Source: Rhizobium tibeticum (GTDB lineage: Bacteria > Pseudomonadota > Alphaproteobacteria > Rhizobiales > Rhizobiaceae). Taken from it: a stretch of DNA of 64,000 bases. This document shows, one piece after another, positions 1-6,740 of the stretch. Below the pieces are notes generated by a model, which searched no databases, was not told the DNA's origin, and saw only the letters and a list, made by a program, of their open reading frames with translations. The stretch spans positions 1-64,000 of the forward strand of contig NZ_FOCV01000032.1 in assembly GCF_900110205.1 (NCBI RefSeq). Direction: 5' to 3'. A program made the translations under genes and the position numbers. Positions within the stretch are counted from its first letter, which is position 1; each line of letters begins with the position of its first letter.

Positions 1-275
1 AGAAAAGCATCCGAAGCCCCGACTATTCTGTCAGCCTGCACCGCCAATTCCGCCTCAAGTGGACCGGCGTCCCAAATGCCATCCGAGATGAAATGATGCA
101 GGCGGTCATAGCGATCAGGTGCCAGGCGCTCCGCCATCGGCTCGATACTCTTGCGATCTCCCGGCCCGATCAGGCCAGAAACATAGATCGGGCACATCTG
201 CCGACGCTTCTTGTGGCCAAGCTTCTCAACAAACGGCTTCAGCCATTCCGTCAGTGCAACATCCTGCTCTGTCAT
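1..275 (-). CDS. IS701-family transposase, N-terminal part (runs off window edge)
   Basis: The frame starts at an ATG at 275 and stays open to the window edge, giving 91 residues. It begins MTEQDVALTEWLKPFVEKLG and continues with HKKRRQMCPIYVSGLIGPGD and a RYDRLHHFISDGIWD stretch. This is the characteristic N-terminus of IS701-type DDE transposases (DUF4338/IS4-like superfamily), which cut and paste the element. The catalytic DDE core would lie outside the window, so intactness cannot be judged. A weak AAGG sits just before the ATG. The matching terminal inverted repeat was not identified in 276-385. Confidence 0.8.
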   Translation of the reverse strand, partial: MTEQDVALTEWLKPFVEKLGHKKRRQMCPIYVSGLIGPGDRKSIEPMAERLAPDRYDRLHHFISDGIWDAGPLEAELAVQADRIVGASDAF

Positions 276-385
276 CCTTCGCACCCCTGTTGAAGTGCCA
301 AGGATCGCCGATCATCGTTAACCGAGGATTAATCTGCCAAAGTAGTGCTAGGTCCGGGGTACGCCTTAAAACATGCGGCACGGTA

Positions 386-803
386 TTAGAAGTCGGGCGC
401 GGTGATGCCGGCACCGTCGTTCAAGACCTGCACAATATGAACCGTCCGTGGAAGTGCTGAAAGAATCTCCGGCCCGTCCTCGCGCAGAATTACGATATCC
501 TCGAGGCGGATGCCGAAGCGGCAGGGCAGGTAGATGCCGGGCTCGATGGAGAAGACCATGCCCTCTTCCAGCGCGGTTTCCGAGGTGGCGGTGATATAGG
601 GCGGCTCGTGGCCGTCGATGCCCATGCCGTGCCCGGTGCGATGCACGAAGTACTCGCCATAGCCGCATGGTGATCACCTTGCGGGCCACAGCGTCCACGT
701 CGCGGCTGGGAACGCCGGGCTTGGCCGCCTTTAGCGCCGCCTGCACGGCCTTTTCGACGCCGTCCCGACCACGACGAAGCGCCACTTGAGTCGCGTGATC
801 GCA
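386..803 (-). pseudogene. M24 (Xaa-Pro) peptidase C-terminal fragment, frameshifted
   Basis: The fragment resembles the C-terminal half of a PepP/creatinase-fold M24 metallopeptidase. An upstream piece reads GVEKAVQAALKAAKPGVPSR then DVDAVARKVIT. After a break near 660-665 the frame resumes as GEYFVHRTGHGMGIDGHEPP, followed by EEGMVFSIEPGIYLPCRFGI. The HRTGHGMG and SIEPG metal-site motifs are present. Comparison with the family consensus (ITDAGYGEYF) suggests two bases were lost at the break. The N-terminal creatinase domain is absent, and an IS110 fragment lies directly upstream. It is a dead remnant; original substrate unknown. Confidence 0.75.
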
Positions 804-892
804 AACAGCCATGCCGAGACACTAGTAGAGACACCCCGGCGCCGAACCCGAACGGCGAGTCTGTCGAGGGGCCGCAGCCTCGTTCGCCCTGA

Positions 893-1085
893 ACTCGCCC
901 CCTTTCACGAAGATGGATTGGAACCACCAGCGCGGCCCCGGGCAGATGCTCCAGCACGGCCGCGTCGATTTTGTCGGTCTTGAACTTGGCGTCAGCAATC
1001 GCCTTGACCTTCAACGGATGGGCGAGAACGACATCATCACAAATGTCGTCGAGCCAGTCGTTAATCGCCATCCAGGTGGGCGTCC
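893..1085 (-). pseudogene. IS110-family transposase fragment
   Basis: The translated piece reads WMAINDWLDDICDDVVLAHP then LKVKAIADAKFKTDKIDAAV. The 'VVLAHPLKVKAIA-A-KTDKIDA' block is the conserved part of the DEDD (RuvC-like) N-terminal domain of IS110-type transposases. Neither the start of the domain nor the C-terminal serine-containing domain is present, so this is a remnant. It abuts the M24 peptidase fragment, consistent with an old insertion or deletion scar. Confidence 0.6.
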
Positions 1086-1424
1086 CGCGCGCACGCGCCG
1101 CGCAGCCAGCGCTGCGGTGCGAGAGGTGCCGCCTCATCGCTCTCGATGACGCCCCACTCGAGCTAGAAGAGTGGCAATCAACCAACATGCTGATCATCGA
1201 ATTTCCGGACATGGGTGCCATCCGTGGTCTCTTTACATCCCCCGAATATGCGCCACTCGCGCACCAGCGTCAGGCTGCTGCGGGTTCGCGGATCATTGCC
1301 TTGTGCGGCGTGTAACTGCATCCGCAAGAGAACGGCAGCGCCGTTTCGATCGCGTGCGGCAGCTTTGCCATGACCGCGGGCTTCCATCGTGGCCGACCAC
1401 TTGATATCGACGCGGCGTGACATA
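1086..1424. other. No recognisable gene; probable scar
   Basis: Frames in both directions are short or of atypical composition and I recognise no domain. It lies between the IS110 fragment and the operator of the RES toxin-antitoxin pair. Confidence 0.4.
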
Positions 1425-1447
1425 AGTGATATGGAAGATTTATCACT
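1425..1447. promoter_or_regulatory. Inverted repeat upstream of RES/Xre pair (operator candidate)
   Basis: AGTGATA at 1425-1431 and its exact complement TATCACT at 1441-1447 are separated by 9 bp and lie 18 bp before the preferred antitoxin start. Antitoxins of this class often autoregulate through such palindromes; the role here is inferred from position. Confidence 0.5.
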
Positions 1448-1465
1448 AAACTCATGAGGCTCCAA

Positions 1466-2242
1466 ATGCAGCCACTGTTCGACCATGCAATACTGATAGA
1501 TGACCTGGCTTCACCGGCGATCCCCAGTAAGGACACAAGTGCTGTCCAGGCGAAACTATCGGCTGCGATTTTTGAGGCCCTCGGTTCCTTGCGGAAAGGC
1601 AAGACTTTGAGGGTCGGAGGAACTGAGCAAGAGCTACAGCGGTTCGCCAATGCGGTGGCCGAAATCGCATTCGGCGACTCCGTCATTCTTCGTCTCCACC
1701 GGAATTTATCCGGGGCCGGCAAGGAGTCGGTGAAAACGTTCGCTGACGCACTGGTCCGGGTAAGCGGTTCGGTCGAAGAGAATCGACTGGAAGCAGCCAT
1801 AGGCAAACTAGCGGAAGTGCTTTTGCCGGACGAACTCGAAGATGCGCGCGGCGTGCTTGCGGCAGACAATCTTGCGTTACGTGATCGCTTTGTCCAGGAG
1901 GTGCCTCAACTAAGTAGTATCGATGTTGGAAAGCAGTCTGGATCCAGCGCAAAGAACAGTTACGCAACAGCAGCGCGCTGGAAGAAGAATGGCGAAATCA
2001 TTTCCGTTCAGCATCGAGGCTCTGAGTTTTTCCCGGCGTTTCAGTTCCAGGACGGCCGACCGCACCCAACCATAAAGCAGGTTCTGGCGGCGCTTCCTCA
2101 ATCCATGACAGCCTGGCAGAAGGCGTTGTGGTTCGTGTCTTCGAACGGCTGGCTGGAAGATGCCGCACCTATCGATCTCCTCGACAATGCAGACGCCCTG
2201 GTGGCTGCGGCGAAGAAGGAACATGAGGAGGTTATTGGGTGA
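1466..2242 (+). CDS. RES-partner antitoxin (MbcA/ParS/Xre C-terminal type), 258 aa
   Basis: The C-terminal 60 residues carry the pattern of MbcA/ParS/Xre antitoxins (formerly DUF2384), which cap RES toxins: FQDGRPHPTIKQVLAALPQS, then WQKALWFVSSNGWLE and PIDLLDNADALVAAAKKE. The first roughly 190 residues are helical, have no family I recognise, and make this antitoxin about twice the usual length. I prefer the ATG at 1466 because GAGG lies 6 bp before it; an in-frame ATG at 1454 is possible. The stop overlaps the toxin start (GTGA), so the two are translationally coupled. It should neutralise the toxin and probably repress the operon through the palindrome at 1425-1447. Confidence 0.75.
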   Translation: MQPLFDHAILIDDLASPAIPSKDTSAVQAKLSAAIFEALGSLRKGKTLRVGGTEQELQRFANAVAEIAFGDSVILRLHRNLSGAGKESVKTFADALVRVSGSVEENRLEAAIGKLAEVLLPDELEDARGVLAADNLALRDRFVQEVPQLSSIDVGKQSGSSAKNSYATAARWKKNGEIISVQHRGSEFFPAFQFQDGRPHPTIKQVLAALPQSMTAWQKALWFVSSNGWLEDAAPIDLLDNADALVAAAKKEHEEVIG

Positions 2243-2880
2243 GGGTGAACAGTGTTCCTCCTCCACCGGCTGCATTCGCGACCGTCAATATCGCGACGAT
2301 CAGCGCTGGATCGGTACTTCATCGGACACATGCATCTGCGTTTCGCCCGGGTCAGTTCAATCCGTGCCTCGGGCAACCGACCAGATTTGCGCCGTTTGCA
2401 GACGTGACTGGCACATGTGTTCCATCGCTTTATGCGGCGACCAGCCGGGAGGCTGCCGCGTTCGAGAGCATATTTCATGATATTGCTCCTACTGCGCGAT
2501 TTAAAACCATTCGCTTGAGCACGGTCCAATCGCGGAGCGTCAGCAGAATCGTTCCAAATAAAGACCTTCCTGTCGTCAATCTTTATTCCCCGGACCTCAA
2601 AGCCTGGGGTATCGCCCGCACGAATTTGATAGAGACACCAAAGTCGACCTATCTGGAAACGGTCTTGTGGGCGCAGGCGCTTCACAGAGCGTATCCCGAT
2701 ATCAAGGGCTTGATCTGGACGTCGCGCCAATGCGATCCGGAGAGCTGCCTGATCTTTTTTGGAGACCGTGTCCGAGAGAGCGACTTTGATGTCTTGGATT
2801 GCATCGATGTTGCCACAAATCCCGACCTTCTTCTCGAGTTGAGGGGCTGGGGTAAGCGCGCAGGAATTACGATTATCTGA
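2239..2880 (+). CDS. RES-domain toxin (NAD+-degrading), 213 aa
   Basis: RES toxins are ADP-ribosyltransferase-fold enzymes that deplete NAD+ by phosphorolysis or hydrolysis. The family landmarks are an Arg near the N-terminus (VLHRTHAS), a Tyr (PSLYAATSREAAAFESIFHD) and C-terminal YPDIKGLIWTSRQ. They appear in order, with the final IFFGDRVRESDF segment typical of the longer RES subgroup. The start is GTG at 2239, inside the antitoxin stop, so expression depends on upstream translation. Length matches the longer RES branch (about 210-230 aa). This and the second RES pair at 20.9-21.8 kb are clearly different branches. It appears intact. Confidence 0.8.
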   Translation: MRVNSVPPPPAAFATVNIATISAGSVLHRTHASAFRPGQFNPCLGQPTRFAPFADVTGTCVPSLYAATSREAAAFESIFHDIAPTARFKTIRLSTVQSRSVSRIVPNKDLPVVNLYSPDLKAWGIARTNLIETPKSTYLETVLWAQALHRAYPDIKGLIWTSRQCDPESCLIFFGDRVRESDFDVLDCIDVATNPDLLLELRGWGKRAGITII

Positions 2881-2992
2881 CGGTCGTCTCCCAGCTAGCG
2901 GCGTTCAACCTCTTTCCCGAAAGTCTGCGAGTCCCGACAGAAGCGGAACTCTTTTATCTATCGGTCGACGCGACGCGTGCGGCAGCTGGGCG

Positions 2993-3949
2993 TCACGCCT
3001 TGCCCTTGCGGACAACGTCGGAAATCGTCACCTTCTTGGGAATGAGCTTGAGTTTGAAAAAGGTGTCGGCGATGTCCTGCTGCTGCGCGACGACGGAGTC
3101 ATCCAGGTTCTTGACCCCGTAAGACTGACGCTCGAGCGCCTTGACGAGGACAGGTTCAGGGATGCCGACCGACGGAGACAGCTCCGCAGCCGCAGCGGTC
3201 GTGTCGGACTTGGTCCATTCGTCAATCTCGGAAATGGCGTCGATCAAGACATCGATCGCCTGGGCGTGGCCGTCGACCAGCGCCCGGGTGCCGAGATAGA
3301 ACTGGTGATTGGGAACGATGCCCTCGCCGTTTCTGAGCTCTCGCGCTTCGATCGCCACTTCCGCAGCTGCCTGGAAGGGATCCCAGATGACCCATGCATC
3401 CACCGCGCCCTTTTCGAACGCTGCGCGACCGTCGGCCGGGGCGAGGAAGGATGGCTCCACGTCCTCATAGGACAAGCCGGCTTCTTCGAGCGCCTTAACG
3501 AGCAGGTAATGCACGTTCGAGCCCTTGTTGAAGGCGACCTTCTTGCCCTTCAGGTCCGCAACAGACTTTATGGGGCTATCCTTCGGGACAAGTATGGCTT
3601 CGCCGCGCGGGGCGGGCGGCTCGTGTGCGATGTAGACAAGCGGAGCGTTCGCGGCCTGCGCGAAGATCGGCGGCGTTTCGCCGGTCGATCCGAAATCGAC
3701 AGCACCAGCGTTCAGGGCCTCGAGGAGCTGGGGACCGCCCGGAAACTCGGTCCATTCAACCTTGTAGTCGATGGATTCAAGTTTCTTCTCCAGTGTCCCT
3801 TTGCCCTTGAGAAGCACCAGAGTCCCATATTTCTGGTAGCCGATACGCACGACCTTGTCAGCCGCGCGAGCCAGTCGAACATGAGTCAAAGGTGTCGCGA
3901 TGGCACCTGCCACCATAGCAGTGAAAGCTCGTCTTGTGATCTTCATCAT
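2993..3949 (-). CDS. ssuA: SsuA-type aliphatic sulfonate ABC substrate-binding protein (orphan)
   Basis: The 318-aa periplasmic binding protein begins with a twin-arginine-like leader (KITRRAFTAMVAGA, cleavage probably after ARAAD). It matches the SsuA/TauA family: VRIGYQKYGTLVLLKGKGTL, then FGSTGETPPIFAQAA and AWVIWDPFQAAAE. These proteins capture alkanesulfonates for sulfur supply. No ssuB, ssuC or monooxygenase gene lies nearby: downstream is the RES pair and upstream are remnants. It is therefore an orphan that may be an isolated relic or serve a transporter elsewhere. Start is ATG at 3949, with a second ATG immediately following. The exact sulfonate cannot be told from sequence. Confidence 0.8.
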   Translation of the reverse strand: MMKITRRAFTAMVAGAIATPLTHVRLARAADKVVRIGYQKYGTLVLLKGKGTLEKKLESIDYKVEWTEFPGGPQLLEALNAGAVDFGSTGETPPIFAQAANAPLVYIAHEPPAPRGEAILVPKDSPIKSVADLKGKKVAFNKGSNVHYLLVKALEEAGLSYEDVEPSFLAPADGRAAFEKGAVDAWVIWDPFQAAAEVAIEARELRNGEGIVPNHQFYLGTRALVDGHAQAIDVLIDAISEIDEWTKSDTTAAAAELSPSVGIPEPVLVKALERQSYGVKNLDDSVVAQQQDIADTFFKLKLIPKKVTISDVVRKGKA

Positions 3950-4137
3950 ACCCTCCGGAATAAGACGAGGCTAAATTAAAGTGTCTCTACATTTTTACTA
4001 GAATATACATACTCCCACGTCCGTTTCTCCGGGATTCGCTTTTTGTTCTGTCCCGACAGCGAGCAAAAAGAACTGCGCCTCATGCTGATCCGGATTTTAA
4101 CGCGGGGGCCGCTTGACGATGGTCTCAAAGTCGCTTT

Positions 4138-4386
4138 GCTCCCCTGGTCGGCGGTGCCGATGCACAGGTGGTGATGTATAGCCCAACGGTTTGCGGATTC
4201 CGGGGGAGAAACGTTGGAGTGCCGCACCAGGCGGCACAGTGCTTGCAGTCGCTGCCACAGGCCTCGCGGTTGTTGGCGGAGCTCGCCGCTTCGACATAGC
4301 CGCGTGCGCGATCGGTGAGATCCTGCAAATGCGTCGGCAAGGCCGGCGAGGGCGCGATCTCAGCTAAGTCCTGATTGGCAACAGCA
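4138..4386 (-). pseudogene. Tyrosine recombinase N-terminal remnant
   Basis: The frame reads ALPTHLQDLTDRARGYVEAA, then SSANNREACGSDCKHCAAWC and LPRNPQTVGLYITTCAS. This matches the SAM-like core-binding domain of a tyrosine recombinase subgroup common in rhizobia (consensus of the type YVEAASSANTRRAYASDWKHFAAWCR). Several consensus residues are altered and the catalytic R-H-R-Y domain is missing. There is no good start codon and a stop follows the domain. It is a decayed remnant of an integrated element. Confidence 0.65.
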
Positions 4387-4403
4387 TCCGCTTGCTGATG
4401 TGA

Positions 4404-4790
4404 CTATGCGGCCTCGATGTCGGTTTGAGAAAAATCCTTGCCGATGAAGAGCAGAGGTTCGTCTGCGCGCTTTGCCAGAGCGTACGAAAAGCAATCAGCA
4501 AAATTCAACGCTGCCGGATGGCGGCCCTTGCCGTAAGTAAGCCAGGCCCGTGTCGCCAGATCCACCAGATCGGCGTCGACCGGAACGATGTCGGCCTCGA
4601 TTCTGGCGAGCCACAGATCGATCTCGGCAAGTGAGTGTTCGCCGCGTCGGCTGACCAAGACCATACGTGCCCCAAGAACACATGTCGCAGGGACCAAGCG
4701 AATAGGGTTGGCGACGACCGTTCTCTCGAGCGCTGCCGCCTCTGGTTCGCTGCGCAGGATCGCGACAATCGCCGAGGTATCGATCACCAT
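4404..4790 (-). CDS. vapC: VapC PIN-domain toxin with a missing catalytic acid
   Basis: This 128-aa PIN-domain protein is of the VapC type, a metal-dependent RNase toxin. It starts MVIDTSAIVAIL (first catalytic Asp, residue 4) and ends with NFADCFSYALAKRADEPLLF plus IGKDFSQTDI (third and fourth acid region). In most relatives a Glu follows the 'ATC-L' strand; here residue 40 is Gly (PATCVLGARMV, codon GGG), one base from GAG. This may weaken or abolish RNase activity. It overlaps vapB by one base (TGATG), so translation is coupled. Overall length and fold signature are otherwise normal. Confidence 0.85.
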   Translation of the reverse strand: MVIDTSAIVAILRSEPEAAALERTVVANPIRLVPATCVLGARMVLVSRRGEHSLAEIDLWLARIEADIVPVDADLVDLATRAWLTYGKGRHPAALNFADCFSYALAKRADEPLLFIGKDFSQTDIEAA

Positions 4791-5047
4791 CAGTTCGGAA
4801 TTCCATGCTCATCGTAGCCGATGATCTCTTCATCGCTGCGGCTGTCGAGTTCGGGCAATCGCGACACTCGCCCGCGGATCGACTGCATCTCAGTGAGCAG
4901 ACGCTCCTGCGCCCCATCGCCGTATCCCATGCGATGGAGACGCTCCGTCAACGCCTGATGAATTGCTGCGGTCTTGCTGATACCTTGCCGCCGCGCAAGC
5001 TCGTCAACGAGAGCAACTGTGGCGGGGTTTTTGATGTTGAGGGACAT
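4790..5047 (-). CDS. vapB: VapB-type antitoxin (PSK-type regulator)
   Basis: The 85-aa protein starts MSLNIKNPATVALVDELARR and continues QGISKTAAIHQALTERL, the N-terminal region of the VapB/Rv0623-like antitoxin family that dimerises and binds DNA. The C-terminal acidic tail (LPELDSRSDEEIIGYDEHGI) would wrap the PIN toxin. I chose the ATG at 5047 because GGAGC lies 5 bp upstream and it is the family's normal start. The gene precedes and overlaps vapC, the usual order, and is expected to autorepress. Confidence 0.85.
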   Translation of the reverse strand: MSLNIKNPATVALVDELARRQGISKTAAIHQALTERLHRMGYGDGAQERLLTEMQSIRGRVSRLPELDSRSDEEIIGYDEHGIPN

Positions 5048-5232
5048 TGGCAGCTCCGATATTTCTACCTTTTGACGCATTTCTACCCAAAATCTCGATC
5101 GCTGTCCAATTGACGCGACCGTCGCCATTCGGCACCATTTCGTCCAGGTAAATGACGAATGTTCATTGTCTCGGAGCGAGGCCGACCAGATCGCGACGTT
5201 CAAATCTGCGTGGGGTACACCGGCTCAGGACA

Positions 5233-5362
5233 CGGGAGCACTGTCGGTAAGGAGTTTTCAGAGACGCCACGGAGACCGGCCGAGATAGAGGCCTATGTCG
5301 ACGCCATGGCTGACATGTTCTGCGCCTACATTCGTAACATGGTTGATAGGGGTACATCATAG
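5233..5362 (+). pseudogene. Possible TetR/AcrR regulator C-terminal remnant
   Basis: The segment PRRPAEIEAYVDAMADMFCA followed by YIRNMVDRGTS resembles the last helix of a TetR-family regulator. No HTH or ligand-binding core is upstream in any frame. Interpretation as a remnant is tentative. Confidence 0.3.
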
Positions 5363-5385
5363 AGCTGCTCACGCCGATGCCTCCC

Positions 5386-5487
5386 AGGGTTGATCGCAGA
5401 TACGTCCGTGTCTTCGAATTCCTTGACATTGTGTGTGACCAGGGTCAGCTCGTGGACGATCGCGGTCGCGGCGATCAACCGTCGATT
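5386..5487 (-). pseudogene. PIN-domain (VapC) C-terminal fragment
   Basis: The frame contains NRRLIAATAIVHELTLVTHN and VKEFEDTDVSAINP, the C-terminal strand-helix signature of VapC PIN toxins (IAA-A-----LVT-N--EFE). The N-terminal two-thirds and the partner antitoxin are missing. This is a second, dead vapC about 400 bp upstream of the intact vapBC pair. Confidence 0.6.
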
Positions 5488-5525
5488 CACCACGCGGCCG
5501 GATCGCGGCGATGCGACCCCCGCCA

Positions 5526-5566
5526 CCTATTGACACTTTCCCCGCGCTCCTATTGACACTTTCCCC
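5526..5566. repeat. 18-bp tandem direct repeat, 23-bp period
   Basis: CCTATTGACACTTTCCCC occurs exactly at 5526-5543 and 5549-5566. On the complementary strand the copies read as GGGGAAAGTGTCAATAGG. Closely spaced terminal repeats like this are found at IS21-type element ends, but no IstA/IstB reading frame is present here. It is probably one end left behind by a lost element. Confidence 0.5.
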
Positions 5567-5828
5567 ACAAGGATTTTTCTCTCCCAGGCTGCAGCGAGCC
5601 ATCTTGGACGACTCTCCAAGAGGCACAATCCATGAAGAAGCGAGTTCTCATCCAGTGGCAGCAAGCCACAGCAGTTGGGCTCGGCTGCATAGGCTTGAAC
5701 TTTAGCTGCCGCCATTCGTTAGGCAGCCGGTCTGCGCAATGTTTTCGACTGAAACCTTGGAGTGATTGGATAGCGCGTTCGGGCGCTTTGCAGATCAATG
5801 CGGCTTTCTCCGAAGCATTCTAATTGAA
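5567..5828. other. Unassigned spacer after repeat
   Basis: Short open frames only, with no recognised domain and no clear terminator for the response regulator gene that ends at 5829. Possibly part of the mobile element represented by the adjacent repeat. Confidence 0.3.
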
Positions 5829-6740
5829 TCACATCTCGTGCAGGACATGAGCGGCTTTGACGGCGGCAGAGGCGCGGTTTTCGACACCGAGCTTCACGTA
5901 GATCTGTTCGAGGTGCTTGTTTACAGTGCGCGCCGAAAGGCCAAGAATCTCGCCGATGTCGCGGTTTGCCTTGCCCTTCGCAATCCATAGCAACACCTCG
6001 GATTCCCTCTGTGTCAGCGAAAAATGCCGGCGCAGCACCTCGTCGTCGGCGCGCGCATTGTTCGCCGTGAGACGAAACAGATATTCGTCAGCACCGATCG
6101 CGCCGAGGAAGGCCAGCTGAAGCACGTCTTTGCCGGCACGCGAAACGGAGATCGCGCCGTCGCGCGCCGATCCCGAGCGGGCCTTCATCCAATCGGCAAT
6201 TTTGCCGACCACGGTATCCATCGCGTCGTCTCGCTCCATTGCGGCATTGACAAGGCGCGTCGCCTGTGGCGTCGACCAGTGAATGTCGCCATTGCCCTTG
6301 ACCGCAAGGAGATGCCGACCGGCAGCATCCAGCGCCACTCGCGCGCTCAGCGCCGAACGCGCATTGCGTAGATGGACTCCGATGCGGGCGCGCAGCTCAT
6401 CGATGTTGATCGGCTTCGTCAGGTAGTCGACGCCTCCGGATTCGAGAGCACGAACGACGTGCTCGGTCTCCGTCAGCCCGGTCATGAAGATGACGGGGAT
6501 CTGGCTGATCGCTGGGTTTGCCTTCAGTTTCCTGCAGGTTTCAAAACCATCCATGGATGGCATGACCGCATCCAGCAGTATGAGGTCGGGGGTAATGCGC
6601 TCCACGATGTTCAGCGCAGCCGATCCCGACGTTGCGATCAGTACGGAGAATCCGGATTGTTCCAGGGCGTCGGTCAGGAACCCCAGTGCTTCCGGCGAGT
6701 CATCCACCAGCAGAACGATGTCGCGCGGAAGCTCAGCCAA
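5829..6740 (-). CDS. Response regulator, receiver + LuxR-type HTH
   Basis: This 303-aa protein has an N-terminal receiver (DD at 13-14, phospho-acceptor Asp57 in LILLDAVMP, Lys109 in DYLTKPIN). A linker of about 115 residues follows, then a C-terminal LuxR/GerE HTH (SLTQRESEVLLWIAKGKANR, then GLSARTVNKHLEQIYVKLGV). It is a DNA-binding partner for the hybrid kinase upstream, with which it overlaps by 8 bp. The pair is divergent from urtABCDE, so the urt promoter is the obvious candidate target. The TACGT direct repeat at 10228-10243 resembles sites used by some LuxR-type response regulators. The function is inferred from context; the domains are clear. Confidence 0.85.
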   Translation of the reverse strand: MAELPRDIVLLVDDSPEALGFLTDALEQSGFSVLIATSGSAALNIVERITPDLILLDAVMPSMDGFETCRKLKANPAISQIPVIFMTGLTETEHVVRALESGGVDYLTKPINIDELRARIGVHLRNARSALSARVALDAAGRHLLAVKGNGDIHWSTPQATRLVNAAMERDDAMDTVVGKIADWMKARSGSARDGAISVSRAGKDVLQLAFLGAIGADEYLFRLTANNARADDEVLRRHFSLTQRESEVLLWIAKGKANRDIGEILGLSARTVNKHLEQIYVKLGVENRASAAVKAAHVLHEM

